Assembly (NCBI GenBank): GCA_902599045.1
Contig: CACKEA010000005.1
Coordinates: 62,001 to 126,000, forward strand
DNA from: an uncultured Alphaproteobacteria bacterium
Lineage (GTDB): Bacteria; Pseudomonadota; Alphaproteobacteria; HIMB59
DNA length: 64,000 nt
Direction: 5' to 3'
In this document: positions 18,055 to 26,867 of the stretch, in pieces
Layout of the letters: each line of letters begins with the position of its first letter
Position numbering within the stretch: position 1 is the first letter of the stretch
The notes under the pieces: model-generated
Seen by the model: the letters and a program-made list of their open reading frames with translations, nothing else
What the model was told of the DNA's origin: nothing
Databases searched by the model: none
Program-made: the position numbers and the translations under genes

Positions 18055-18084
18055 AAAAAAAGGAGGGTATATTAAATACCCTCC
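18055..18084 (-). terminator. Attenuator hairpin between ugpB and ugpA
   Basis: A perfect nine-base stem (GGAGGGTAT at 18062-18070 against ATACCCTCC at 18076-18084) with a five-base loop, followed on the minus strand by seven T residues (18061-18055). This is a classic intrinsic terminator placed 17 bases after the ugpB stop and before ugpA. It should stop most transcripts after ugpB and let a fraction continue, giving binding protein in excess over permease. Confidence 0.85.
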
Positions 18085-18100
18085 GAAATTTAAATTAACT

Positions 18101-19408
18101 TTAAAGTGTTTTTGCGAATTGTGCTAAAAGTTTTTCGGCACCCTTATCCATGTTACCAAGCGCTTCTTCAACACTTATTTCACCATTAAGCATTGGCTCA
18201 ACATTTTCGTAAATTACTTCACGAATTTGAGGCCAGTTACCAGCTCTATATCCACCAGGGATAGTTGAGCCTTCAAGACCTAATTGATCACCAACTGCTT
18301 TGTGATACGGAGAAGTTCTATAGAAGTTAATTGTCTCAGCTAACTCAATACCGCCTTTAGTGACAGCAGCATAGCCAGTCATGTTGTGATAATATAAATC
18401 CATTTCTGGTGAACCCATGAATTCAATGAATTTAGCGAGTCCTTTGTACTCCTCTTCTGTATGACCATTTAAGATCCAGTTAGCAGCACCACCAATGAAT
18501 GTTGGATATTCTTTACCACCAGTTACAGAGTCCCAATATGGAATTGGATTAGTTGTAAAGTTTGGAAGTACATCCTTCATACCACCAAAAGAGGCAGCAG
18601 ATCCAAACCAAAATGCAGCTTCACCATTAGTGAAAGGCGCTTGATTGTCTCCCCATGCTCTTCCTTTATAACCGTAGAAACCTTTTTCATACCATTCCTT
18701 AACTTTTGTCCAATGGTAAACGAACGCTTCTGTATCAGCAAAAAGAGTTTTTGTTGGAACAGCATCGTAACCATTGTTTCCGTCAGTCATTAATAGATTA
18801 TGTCTTGAGAAGAAGTTTTCAGTCCAAATCCAAGGGCTGTGACTTTGAAGAAGAGGAATATAACCAGCATCAAGTATCTTTTGTGCCATACCTTCGAACT
18901 CTTCGTATGTTTTTGGAACTTCTTCAATACCGACTTCATTTAAAATATCCATATTTGCATACATTAAACAAGTAGAGCTATTAAATGGAACACCGACCAT
19001 CTTACCATCAGCATCGGCATAAAAGTTTTTGATACCTGGGATGTAATTATCAGCATCTACATCGATACCATACTTCTCAGCCATTTCTTCAAAACCAATA
19101 ACAACACCGTTTTTAACTTGTGCTACCATGATAGCTGCACCTGCGTCATAGACTTGTGAGTAGTGAGGTTGGTCCCCTGCTCTAAAAGCAGCAATTGTAG
19201 CTGCCATGTTGTCCTCATAGCTTCCTTTACCAGTAGGAATAACCATATATTCATCTTGTGAGTCGTTGAATCGATTAGCTATTTCTATGATTACATCACC
19301 TAAAAAACCACTGTTACCATACCACCAATGAATTTCGGTTTTACTGTAACTGTTTGATGTGAATGCAAAAGAAACTAAAAGTACAAAAATACTAATTAGT
19401 TTTTTCAT
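18101..19408 (-). CDS. ugpB: UgpB-like glycerol-3-phosphate ABC substrate-binding protein
   Basis: A 435-residue periplasmic binding protein with a signal peptide (residues 1-22, cleavage near NSYSKT). The UgpB hallmarks are clear: 'IHWWYGNSG' near 26, 'ANRFNDSQDEYMVIPTGKGSYE' region, 'AAFRAGDQPHYSQVYDAGAA' near 74-92 and 'GVPFNSSTCLMYAN' near 138. Known UgpB proteins bind sn-glycerol 3-phosphate and glycerophosphodiesters; specificity may differ here. A strong GGAGGATATA Shine-Dalgarno precedes the ATG. It is the first gene of the operon. Confidence 0.88.
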   Translation of the reverse strand: MKKLISIFVLLVSFAFTSNSYSKTEIHWWYGNSGFLGDVIIEIANRFNDSQDEYMVIPTGKGSYEDNMAATIAAFRAGDQPHYSQVYDAGAAIMVAQVKNGVVIGFEEMAEKYGIDVDADNYIPGIKNFYADADGKMVGVPFNSSTCLMYANMDILNEVGIEEVPKTYEEFEGMAQKILDAGYIPLLQSHSPWIWTENFFSRHNLLMTDGNNGYDAVPTKTLFADTEAFVYHWTKVKEWYEKGFYGYKGRAWGDNQAPFTNGEAAFWFGSAASFGGMKDVLPNFTTNPIPYWDSVTGGKEYPTFIGGAANWILNGHTEEEYKGLAKFIEFMGSPEMDLYYHNMTGYAAVTKGGIELAETINFYRTSPYHKAVGDQLGLEGSTIPGGYRAGNWPQIREVIYENVEPMLNGEISVEEALGNMDKGAEKLLAQFAKTL

Positions 19409-19437
19409 TATATCCTCCTATAGGAACGTTCTTAAAT

Positions 19438-19458
19438 AAATATTATAGTATAATATTT
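19438..19458. promoter_or_regulatory. 21-bp A/T palindrome in the ugpB promoter region
   Basis: A perfect inverted repeat with ten-base arms (AAATATTATA, centre G at 19448, TATAATATTT) lies 30-50 bases upstream of the ugpB start. On the minus strand it contains TATAAT (19447-19442), suitable as a -10 element with a leader of roughly 27 bases. It could be an operator overlapping the promoter, or a chance product of an AT-rich region. Confidence 0.4.
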
Positions 19459-19527
19459 TAACTCAGGAACGAATTGATTGTATATAACTTAATGAAAAAA
19501 TATTAAACATTTATGAAAAATATTGAA

Positions 19528-19962
19528 TTAGAGCTTTTTAGTTAAATATCTTAACGCATAAATAAATCCGTCTTTACCCATTCCAATAATTGAACAATCA
19601 CACGCTGGAGCTATTAAAGACTTTCTCCTGAAGTCCTCTCTTGAGTATATATTAGATAGATGAACTTCGATTTTCATAATTGATTTAATTTCTAATGAGT
19701 CGTGCAATGAAACTGATGTATGAGTAAGACCGCCTGGATTTATGATAATTCCAACATATAACTCATCAAGACCGTTTATTTTATTTATTATTTCACCTTC
19801 AATATTGCTTTGGAAAAAATCAAGGCTACAGCCAAGTGACTCTGACTCTTTAAGTAACTCATTTTCTAAGTCTTTTAAGGTGAAATTTCCATAAACACTC
19901 TCTTTGCGCTTACCTAACATTTCAAGATTTGGTCCATTTATTATTGCAATTTTTTTATCCAT
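19528..19962 (-). CDS. aroQ: Type II 3-dehydroquinate dehydratase
   Basis: The shikimate-pathway enzyme converting 3-dehydroquinate to 3-dehydroshikimate. The 144-residue protein has the type II signatures 'IINGPNLEMLGKR' at the N-terminus with the flexible-loop Arg and catalytic Tyr (KRKESVYG), 'IINPGGLTHTSVSLHDSL' near 74-91 containing substrate-binding Asn and His, and 'EVHLSNIYSREDFRRKS' with the second active-site His. Start: ATG at 19962; a TTG at 19971 is unlikely. It is a stand-alone gene upstream of ugpB. Confidence 0.93.
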   Translation of the reverse strand: MDKKIAIINGPNLEMLGKRKESVYGNFTLKDLENELLKESESLGCSLDFFQSNIEGEIINKINGLDELYVGIIINPGGLTHTSVSLHDSLEIKSIMKIEVHLSNIYSREDFRRKSLIAPACDCSIIGMGKDGFIYALRYLTKKL

Positions 19963-20091
19963 AATTATCAATTTTATATCAAAGATTTTAACAATCCCAA
20001 TACGTATTATTTATCAATATTTTTATATTTTTTTAGTTCAAATGAGCTTTTTTAATGATATTTAAGGTATTTAAAAACTAGGAGGTTACTT

Positions 20092-20304
20092 ATGAGAAAA
20101 TTTGTTATCGATATGACCATGTCATACGACTTTCAAGTCACTATTGAGGCTGAATCAGAAGAAGAAGCCAAAGCTAAATTTACAAGCACACCTTTAGAAC
20201 AGCTTGGTAGTTATAAATTTGGTTCATTTTACAAGACGTTTAGAGGTATCAAATTAGATGAATTTGATCCAAGATTTTATAAGGACGAAGATAAAGTAAG
20301 ATAA
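20092..20304 (+). CDS. Conserved small protein upstream of bioY
   Basis: A 70-residue soluble protein I do not recognise: 'MRKFVIDMTMSYDFQVTIEAESEE' begins with beta strands, then an acidic 'EAESEEEAKAKF' helix, and a C-terminal FDPRFYKDEDK segment. The helix after strand pattern resembles small DpnD/PcfM-type or 'EAxSxEEA' proteins, but this is not an assignment. It has the best Shine-Dalgarno site seen in the window (AGGAGG, eight bases before ATG), which argues for strong translation, and lies six bases upstream of bioY. Confidence 0.6.
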   Translation: MRKFVIDMTMSYDFQVTIEAESEEEAKAKFTSTPLEQLGSYKFGSFYKTFRGIKLDEFDPRFYKDEDKVR

Positions 20305-20310
20305 AATTAA

Positions 20311-20865
20311 ATGAGTAGAACAATTTCAGAAAATATTTTTGGTACCCATTTCTTCTCCAAATACTATTTAACTATATTAGGAGTGATTTTACTTACTGTA
20401 TCATCAAAGATTTCAATTCCTTTTTACCCTGTACCAATGACATTACAAACTCTTGTGGTTTATTTCATTGCAGCTTCAATGGGAATGGTTGGATTTTACT
20501 CAACTTTTATTTATGTAGTTTTAGGTACACTTGGTTTACCTATTTTTGCCAATGGTGGAGGAATTGGTTATATATTCTCTCCTACTTTCGGGTTTTTATA
20601 CGGCATGGTAGTTGCTGCCTTCTTCATTTCTTTCATTTTCAAAAAGGAAGTAAGCACTAATTTAATTAAATTATCTCTGACAATTTTTATTGGTGCTCTT
20701 ATAATATTTTTATGTGGTTTAAGTCACCTATCGTTCTTTATAGGTTTTGAACAAGCAGTTACTGTTGGTTTAATACCCTTTTTATATAGTGAGTTTCTAA
20801 AGATTCTATTAGCTATAGCAATAATTTTTGGGTTGATTCAAAGGGTTAATTTAAAAAATCATTAA
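20311..20865 (+). CDS. bioY: Biotin transporter BioY
   Basis: A 184-residue membrane protein, the substrate-binding S component of biotin uptake systems. The family signature 'PFYPVPMTLQTLVVY' lies near residues 33-47, followed by 'GTLGLPIFANGGGIGYIFSPTFGFLYG' region near 71-97. Six hydrophobic segments are visible. No bioM or bioN genes are nearby; BioY alone can work or use a shared energising module. The gene suggests reliance on external biotin. The 3' end overlaps the convergent deacetylase gene by four bases. Confidence 0.9.
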   Translation: MSRTISENIFGTHFFSKYYLTILGVILLTVSSKISIPFYPVPMTLQTLVVYFIAASMGMVGFYSTFIYVVLGTLGLPIFANGGGIGYIFSPTFGFLYGMVVAAFFISFIFKKEVSTNLIKLSLTIFIGALIIFLCGLSHLSFFIGFEQAVTVGLIPFLYSEFLKILLAIAIIFGLIQRVNLKNH

Positions 20866-21767
20866 TAAACTTCAAATACAGTATTAAATATAGAGAAGTG
20901 CCTCGAGGCTAACTCTTTTCTGCTTTTACTGTAACCACCACCAATAACCGTGCATAGGGGTATTTTCTTATCCTTAAAATAATTGCATACAATTTCATCT
21001 CTTTTTTTTAAACCCTCATCAGAAAGGTTTAAGTTTCCGAGATCATCATTATAGTGAACATCAACACCTGCATCATAAAATACAATATCAGGTTCAAACT
21101 TTGCATCCACTCGATCAAGAGTGTTTTTAAGGATATTTAAATATTCATCATCTCTTATACCGTCATCGATAGGTATATCTAAATCGCTTGTTTGTTTATC
21201 AAAAGGGAAATTGTTTTTACAGTGTATAGAACATGTAAAAATATCGTCAATATTTTGACAAATTGAAGCTGTACCATCACCTTGATGGACATCTAAATCT
21301 AATATTAAAATTTTATTAACTTTTTTTTGATTAAGTAAGTTTATTGAAGCAAAGGCTAAATCGTTAAATACACAAAAACCAGATCCACAATCTTTGAAGG
21401 CATGATGTGTTCCTCCAGCCAAATGACATGCCACACCATTCTCTAAAGCTAAATAAGATGTTTGTAGTGTACCTTGTATTGCTAAAAAAGATCTCATAGC
21501 TAATCTCTCACTCCAAGGTAGATTTATTCTTCTCTCTTGATTTCTTAATAGATTACCTTTTTTAACATTCATTACATATTCACTATCATGAACATTTTGA
21601 ACATCTTTTATAGGTGCAGATACACTTTGATGAATAATCAAATCTTTAAATAGATTAGAGTCTTTAATAAAATTATATAGGTCAGAAAATTTTGTACCCA
21701 CAAACCTGTGACCACTTGGCAAGGGAATATCATAGTTCTGATTATAAACAACATTAAGTTTATTCAT
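20862..21767 (-). CDS. Histone-deacetylase-family (AcuC/HDAC-like) hydrolase
   Basis: A 301-residue zinc amidohydrolase. Catalytic features: 'LAGGTHHAFKDCGSGFCVFND' region near residues 115-135 with the His pair, 'LDVHQGDGTA' near 155 and 'DAGVDVHYNDDLG' near 219-231, supplying the Asp-His-Asp zinc site, and a late 'GGGYS' loop. In bacteria the family includes acetoin-utilisation proteins, acetylpolyamine amidohydrolases and protein deacetylases; which one applies is unclear. It is preceded by the NAD(P)-binding protein gene (26-bp gap) and converges with bioY. Confidence 0.85.
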   Translation of the reverse strand: MNKLNVVYNQNYDIPLPSGHRFVGTKFSDLYNFIKDSNLFKDLIIHQSVSAPIKDVQNVHDSEYVMNVKKGNLLRNQERRINLPWSERLAMRSFLAIQGTLQTSYLALENGVACHLAGGTHHAFKDCGSGFCVFNDLAFASINLLNQKKVNKILILDLDVHQGDGTASICQNIDDIFTCSIHCKNNFPFDKQTSDLDIPIDDGIRDDEYLNILKNTLDRVDAKFEPDIVFYDAGVDVHYNDDLGNLNLSDEGLKKRDEIVCNYFKDKKIPLCTVIGGGYSKSRKELASRHFSIFNTVFEVY

Positions 21768-21793
21768 TTATCATACGTTTAATTAATATTGAA

Positions 21794-22444
21794 TTAACTG
21801 ATTTTTACTATTTCATCAGACTCATATGTTACTTGATCTAAATTTTTCTTTACAATATTGGACATTGCTTTAGCTACAGTATTAGCGTGAATTGGTCTCA
21901 TTTTTTTAAGTGGTCCGATAAATAATGGTGTTAATAATTTAAAAATAGGTATTCCTATTTTCTCTGCAATTCTAAACTGTTTTCTTTCTCCTAATAAAAA
22001 AGATGGTCTCAAGATACCAAGATTATCAAAATCTAATCGTTTTAATTCTTCCTCAACTAAACCCTTAAATCTTAAATATTCTCCTTTATTTTCAGAGTTT
22101 GCAAAACCAGATGAGACGAAAACATATGATTTTATTGAGTTTTTTTTACAAGTTTGAGCAATTTTTTTAGGTAATTCAAGTTCAACTTTCTGATAGTCAT
22201 CTTTATTAGGGGAATTTTTTTTTGTTGTACCAATACAAAAAAAGCAACTATCAGCTAGTATTAAATCTTGAAACTCTTCAAGGTTATCAAAATTTATATT
22301 AATAATTTCTAATTTTGAATTTGTAATATTTATTTCTGACCGAGTGAAAGCTTTAATTTTAGTATAATATTCATCATTAATTAAAGTTTTAATTAAATAA
22401 TTTCCAACAAGTCCAGTACCTCCAAAAACTACTGCAGAAGACAT
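21794..22444 (-). CDS. NAD(P)-binding Rossmann protein (atypical SDR)
   Basis: A 216-residue protein with the N-terminal 'VVFGGTGLVGNYLIKTL' nucleotide-binding motif and an 'SYVFVSSGFANSENKGEYLRFKG' region near 103-124, in which S and the YxxxK-like 'YLRFK' resemble extended/atypical short-chain reductases (YwnB, TIP30/HTATIP2-like). 'GILRPSFLLGERK' near 142-154 is also typical of that group. No substrate can be predicted. It lies between matB (28-bp gap) and the HDAC-family gene in one direction. Confidence 0.75.
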   Translation of the reverse strand: MSSAVVFGGTGLVGNYLIKTLINDEYYTKIKAFTRSEINITNSKLEIININFDNLEEFQDLILADSCFFCIGTTKKNSPNKDDYQKVELELPKKIAQTCKKNSIKSYVFVSSGFANSENKGEYLRFKGLVEEELKRLDFDNLGILRPSFLLGERKQFRIAEKIGIPIFKLLTPLFIGPLKKMRPIHANTVAKAMSNIVKKNLDQVTYESDEIVKIS

Positions 22445-22472
22445 ATTAATTTTATATATTATAATTTAAAGT

Positions 22473-23969
22473 TTAAGAATATTTATCTTTTAAAATATTT
22501 TTTTGAACTTTTCCCATTACGTTTTTTGGTAGTTCATTTAATACTAAATACTTCTTTGGAGTTTTATATTTAACTAGATTTTTTTCTACAAAAATAGAAA
22601 GATCTTTTATTTTCGTATTATTATTAATCATAACTACTGCTGCTATAGGAACTTCGCCTAAATCATGATCTTTTATACCAAATACAGCAGACTCTATTAC
22701 AGATTTATGTTGATTGATTACATCTTCTATTTCTTTAGGGTATACATTAAAACCACCACTTATAATTAGATCTTTATTTCTACCTGATATAAATAAGTAT
22801 CCGTCTTTATCAAAGTAACCAATATCACCCGTAATAAAATACCCGTCTTTAGTAAAGGCCTCTTGAGTTTTTTCAGGATTATTTAAATAGCCTTTAAAAA
22901 CATTTGGGCCTTTAATTTCAATCATACCAATTTTATTAAGCACTGTATCTTTGTCACCTTTAGTTTTATTAATTCTTATACTTATATCTTTTAAAGGTTT
23001 ACCTACTGACCCAGCTTTTCTTTCTCCATCAAAAGGATTAGAAGTATTCATATTTGTTTCAGTCATGCCGTAACGTTCTAATATTCGATGACCAGTAATA
23101 TTATAAAAATGTTGATGTGTTTCAGTTAATAGAGGAGCACTACCTGAAATAAATAATTTCATATTTTTTGTTAGTGACTTGTCTAACCTTTTATCTTTGA
23201 TCAATCTTGTATAAAAAGTAGGCACTCCCATCATAAGAGTGGAATACTTAAATGCCTCAATTACTAAATCTATATTAAAATTTTTAATAAATCTGATGGT
23301 AGCACCGCTCATCATAGAAGTGTTTATGGCAACAAATAATCCATGAGTGTGATAGATCGGAAGAGAATGAATAAGTGTTTCACTATTATCAATATTCCAC
23401 AAATTTATTAGCTCATGAGCATTTGATACTAAATTATCATGAGTTAGCATGGCACCTTTTGGTTTACCAGTAGTTCCTGATGTATACAAAAGTGCAGCTA
23501 AATCCTCATTTACTCTGGTATTAGGTTTAAAAAAACTATCTAAATTTTCTAAATCATTGGTGACTTCACCTTCTCCATTTGCATTTAATGATAAAATTTT
23601 ACACCCAATTTCATCACAAATAGGTTTAATACTCTCAACTTCTGAGCTTTCACAGATTAAAAAAGATGGTTTTGAGTCTTCAATAAAATAAATAGTTTCA
23701 TTTAAAGTGTAATTTGAATTAAGGGGAAAAAAAACAGATCCAGTCAGAATTGATGTTAAATAAAGAGATAATGTCTCTTTACATTTAGGCGATTTAACAA
23801 GTATATGATCACCACTTTTTAAACCTAGATTAGTTAGTTTGTGAGAAATTTTAGATGAAAGTGAAATAAAATCTTTATAAGAAATCTCAGTTCCATCGTC
23901 TAGTATTAAAAAAGTTTTATTATTGTTTAAATTCGGTTCAATTAGATTTGAATAAAGTGAATTGGTCAA
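22473..23969 (-). CDS. matB: Malonyl-CoA synthetase-like acyl-CoA ligase
   Basis: A 498-residue ANL-superfamily ligase. The P-loop YTSGTTGKPKGAM lies near residues 166-178, then 'LPIYHTHGLFVA' near 200-211, 'MGVPTFYTRL' near 247 and 'SGSAPLLTETH...ILERYGMTETNMNTSNP'. The HTHGLF, GVPTFYTRL and RYGMTETNMNTSNP stretches are characteristic of MatB, which makes malonyl-CoA from malonate; methylmalonate is also used by some members. The start is a TTG at 23969; a stop lies just upstream and no ATG is near. No malonyl-CoA decarboxylase is adjacent. Confidence 0.85.
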   Translation of the reverse strand: MTNSLYSNLIEPNLNNNKTFLILDDGTEISYKDFISLSSKISHKLTNLGLKSGDHILVKSPKCKETLSLYLTSILTGSVFFPLNSNYTLNETIYFIEDSKPSFLICESSEVESIKPICDEIGCKILSLNANGEGEVTNDLENLDSFFKPNTRVNEDLAALLYTSGTTGKPKGAMLTHDNLVSNAHELINLWNIDNSETLIHSLPIYHTHGLFVAINTSMMSGATIRFIKNFNIDLVIEAFKYSTLMMGVPTFYTRLIKDKRLDKSLTKNMKLFISGSAPLLTETHQHFYNITGHRILERYGMTETNMNTSNPFDGERKAGSVGKPLKDISIRINKTKGDKDTVLNKIGMIEIKGPNVFKGYLNNPEKTQEAFTKDGYFITGDIGYFDKDGYLFISGRNKDLIISGGFNVYPKEIEDVINQHKSVIESAVFGIKDHDLGEVPIAAVVMINNNTKIKDLSIFVEKNLVKYKTPKKYLVLNELPKNVMGKVQKNILKDKYS

Positions 23970-24001
23970 AGTTAATCAAGTTTTTTAAAGAAAGTGGCTT
24001 G

Positions 24002-24026
24002 TAGGTCCTGCGTTAAGCAGGACCTA
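24002..24026 (-). terminator. Hairpin downstream of the OpuAC-type binding-protein gene
   Basis: A perfect ten-base stem (TAGGTCCTGC at 24002-24011, GCAGGACCTA at 24017-24026) with a five-base loop lies 35 bases after the stop of the binding-protein gene. No T-run follows directly on the minus strand, so this may be a weak terminator or a 3'-end stabilising structure rather than a standard intrinsic terminator. It resembles the hairpins behind the other two binding-protein genes. Confidence 0.6.
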
Positions 24027-24060
24027 AAAATGAAAATAGGAATTTTTGGTTATCCAACGA

Positions 24061-25062
24061 TTATGGTAACCATTTCTCCCATGTAGATTTATTATTAGCT
24101 TTCCATTCTGCTACCACATCATTAAGTTCTCCGCCTTCACGAACTTGAACGAGCATTGCAGCTTGGTCAGCATTAGATAAAGCCATTTTACCAAAAAACT
24201 CTAAAGCTTTTTGATTTTCTGGTTTAGCAAATGTATCAGGATTACCATAGTTCATCGGATAATCAACAGCCCAACCTGTAGCTGGCCAATAGTCAGCCCC
24301 ACAAGTTTCCCAGTTATTAGCCTCTGTGAAAGTATCACATGATTGATTTGGTGCTAATTTTACCCCAACTAAATCATTAACTCCAAAGAACCAGTGTGGT
24401 TCCCAAAGATACATTAAGAAAGGTTCACCTCTGTCATACATACCTTGAGCTTCAGCTAGTGCAGCAGTTTCTGTTCCTAATTCATCAGCAACAAAATCTA
24501 AACCAAGAAGGTCAAGTCTTTTTTGATCGTGACAGTTCCAACCAGCAACTGGACAACCAATTAATCTGCCTTTATCACCACTTTCCATAGTTGCAAAATC
24601 AGATTTGTATTTATTCAAATCAGCAAAACCAGAAAAATCTGGGTTTGCATCTGCCCAATACTTTGGAACATAGTAATCTGACATACCTGTAATACCTACA
24701 GTTCCAAGAAGCTTAACACTTCCGTCACCACTGTAAGTCATTTTAACTTCTCCACCGTGAATAAGATCGCCATTTAACATGACTTCATCAGCTTCAGCAT
24801 AACTAGGCCATGACTCACATGCAAAATCAATATCTCCAGCAGCTATAGCTTCCCAAAGGCCTGTTCCTGAGGCGAATACTATTCTATCAATCTCGTATCC
24901 TAATTCATCTTCAAGGATGCTTACAGCAACTTGACATGAAATCTCTCCACCAGTCCAGTCAGCAATGGCAGCTAATAATTTTTCTGCATTAGCTTTACTG
25001 AATGTTGCAGTAAAAAGAATAGAGGATAGAATAAAAGTAATTATTGTTTTAGATAATCTCAT
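24061..25062 (-). CDS. OpuAC-family glycine-betaine/choline-type substrate-binding protein
   Basis: A 333-residue periplasmic protein with a signal peptide (cleavage near KANA-EKL, residue 26). It is an OpuAC/ProX-type binding protein: 'AIADWTGGEISCQ' near 31-43, 'DFACESWPSY' near 77-86 and 'MYLWEPHWFFG' near 215-225 contain Trp and Tyr residues placed as in aromatic cages that hold quaternary ammonium or sulfonium groups. Four Cys (CQ, CP, CHD, CDTF/CGAD region) suggest disulfides. A strong GGGAGGAA ribosome site precedes the ATG. The likely partners are the fused permease (30.4-32.5 kb) and ProV-like ATPase (32.6 kb); BKACE is divergent. Confidence 0.85.
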   Translation of the reverse strand: MRLSKTIITFILSSILFTATFSKANAEKLLAAIADWTGGEISCQVAVSILEDELGYEIDRIVFASGTGLWEAIAAGDIDFACESWPSYAEADEVMLNGDLIHGGEVKMTYSGDGSVKLLGTVGITGMSDYYVPKYWADANPDFSGFADLNKYKSDFATMESGDKGRLIGCPVAGWNCHDQKRLDLLGLDFVADELGTETAALAEAQGMYDRGEPFLMYLWEPHWFFGVNDLVGVKLAPNQSCDTFTEANNWETCGADYWPATGWAVDYPMNYGNPDTFAKPENQKALEFFGKMALSNADQAAMLVQVREGGELNDVVAEWKANNKSTWEKWLP

Positions 25063-25197
25063 TGATTATTCCTCCCATTAAGTGATTTATTTTACCAAAT
25101 AAATTAAAAAGTACATATGCAATTTATTCATCAATAGTTATAATTAAGTTAAAAATTTGATATTATTAACTAATCTAGTGTAATAATATTGATAATT

Positions 25198-26082
25198 ATG
25201 AAAAATAAAGTCTTTATTACATGTGCAGTAAACGGTTCTGGTGATACTGCTTCAAAACATCCTGATCTTCCTAAGACGCCGAAACAAATTGCCAATTCTG
25301 CAATAGAGTCTGCTCAAGCTGGCGCCTCTATAGTTCATATTCATGTCAGAGAGGAAGACGGAACACCAAGCCGAAAATTTAAATTTTATAAAGAGGTGGT
25401 TGAAATTATTAGATCAAGTAATACTGATGTAGTTATTAATCTTACAACAGGTATGGGTGGAGATTTAGATATTGGTGAAGGAGAAAACCCTATGGATTTT
25501 GGACCTTACACTGATATGGCAAATATTATGGAAAGAATATCTCATGTTGAAGAATTACTTCCAGAAATATGTACACTTGATGCTGGAACTTTAAATTTTG
25601 GTGATAGCTCGGTGTTAGCAGTTAACACTCCTAATGATCTAAGAAAAGCAGCTAAGCGATTAAAAGAAATTGGTGTTAAACCTGAAGTTGAAGCTTTTGA
25701 TTTAGGTAACATGTGGTTTGGAGCACAACTTTATGAAGAAGGTCTTCTCAGCGATCCACCACTATATCAAATGTGTTTAGGTATTCCATGGGGGGCACCA
25801 GCTAAAACATCAGCTATGCTTGCAATGTTAGATGTCATGCCTAAAAATGCAATTTGGTCTGGTTTTGCAATTTCAAGAAATGAAATGCCATTTGTTGCAC
25901 AAACTGTTTTACTTGGTGGCAATCCAAGAGTTGGTCTTGAAGACAATTTATATCTATCAAAAGGAAAACTAGCAACTAACCCACAGTTAGTTGAAAAGGC
26001 AATTAAAATAGTACATGAATTAGGTTCCTCAATAATGAACCCTAAAGAAACTCGCGAATATTTAAAACTTAATAAAAATTAA
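25198..26082 (+). CDS. BKACE-family beta-keto acid cleavage enzyme
   Basis: A 294-residue zinc enzyme of the DUF849/BKACE family, which condenses a beta-keto acid with acetyl-CoA to release a new acyl-CoA and acetoacetate-type product. Metal ligands appear in 'VHIHVREEDG' near 45-54; 'VEAFDLGNMW' near 163 and 'GIPWGAPA' near 198 are family segments. Characterised members cleave 3-keto-5-aminohexanoate or dehydrocarnitine. Beside a betaine-type binding protein, a role in carnitine-like breakdown is plausible but unproven. ATG at 25198 preferred over TTG at 25189. The 3' end overlaps the SDR gene by four bases. Confidence 0.88.
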   Translation: MKNKVFITCAVNGSGDTASKHPDLPKTPKQIANSAIESAQAGASIVHIHVREEDGTPSRKFKFYKEVVEIIRSSNTDVVINLTTGMGGDLDIGEGENPMDFGPYTDMANIMERISHVEELLPEICTLDAGTLNFGDSSVLAVNTPNDLRKAAKRLKEIGVKPEVEAFDLGNMWFGAQLYEEGLLSDPPLYQMCLGIPWGAPAKTSAMLAMLDVMPKNAIWSGFAISRNEMPFVAQTVLLGGNPRVGLEDNLYLSKGKLATNPQLVEKAIKIVHELGSSIMNPKETREYLKLNKN

Positions 26083-26867
26083 TCCATTTTCTCAGTATTA
26101 CCATCAACTGAGATGATTTGACCAGAAACCCTAAGTGAGTCGTTAGAAATTAAAAAAGAACACATTTTTGCTATGTCTTCTTCGTAAACCCACTGCTTTA
26201 AAGAACTCATAGATACAAAATCTCTCTCAATAGATTTTACAGATTTATTTAGGATTTTGGCTTTAGCTTTTATTACACTATTCATTCTAGAACCTTTAAC
26301 AGATCCTGGACATATAGCATTTACTCGAATATTAAATTTTCCTAGTTCCATTGCTAAAGTTTTTGTCATACCAATTAAAGCCCATTTACTTGCAGAATAA
26401 GGAGCCCTATTAGGAAAACCATCTATTCCTGCAGTTGAAGAGATATTTATTATAGATCCATATTTTGATTTTTTGATCATTGGTATTGAATATTTAGTAA
26501 AATAAAAGTGACTGTTAACATTTATATGCAAAGTTTTCTCCCAATCGTTTGAATTAATTTTATCTAAAGAAGATGTGGGTCCAGCAATTCCTATATTGTT
26601 TATTAATCCATCTATTTTGTTAGTTTTATTTGAAATATATTTAAAGAAAGTTTTAACATCAATTTCTTTAGAAGCATCACATTCAAAGATAAATAATTTC
26701 TTATTAAATTTTGAGTGTCTTTTTAGTTTATTAATATATTTTTTATCAATATCACAAGTATATACAGTAGCACCTTGGGATAGTAATAATTTTACTGAAG
26801 CAAGACCGATGCCGGAAGCGCCAGCAGATATAATTATTTTTTTATTTTTAAGAGAATTATTTAGCAT
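26079..26867 (-). CDS. Short-chain dehydrogenase/reductase
   Basis: A 262-residue classical SDR: cofactor motif 'SAGASGIGLA' near residues 13-22, 'NNIGIAG' near 87-93, Ser in 'NISSTAGIDG' near 138, and the YSASKWAL catalytic Tyr-Lys near 155-159, then 'VNAICPGSVKGSR'. Asp in the first 'YTCDIDKKY' favours NAD over NADP. It is the last gene of the operon permease-molybdoenzyme-methyltransferase-SDR and overlaps the methyltransferase gene by 11 bp. It could oxidise a hydroxy intermediate to the keto acid used by the convergent BKACE enzyme. ATG at 26867 preferred to TTG at 26870. Confidence 0.85.
   Translation of the reverse strand: MLNNSLKNKKIIISAGASGIGLASVKLLLSQGATVYTCDIDKKYINKLKRHSKFNKKLFIFECDASKEIDVKTFFKYISNKTNKIDGLINNIGIAGPTSSLDKINSNDWEKTLHINVNSHFYFTKYSIPMIKKSKYGSIINISSTAGIDGFPNRAPYSASKWALIGMTKTLAMELGKFNIRVNAICPGSVKGSRMNSVIKAKAKILNKSVKSIERDFVSMSSLKQWVYEEDIAKMCSFLISNDSLRVSGQIISVDGNTEKMD

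Noticed and set aside
18706-18975. Open frame antisense to ugpB
   Set aside because: Shadow of a well-supported gene; the protein has no sensible features.
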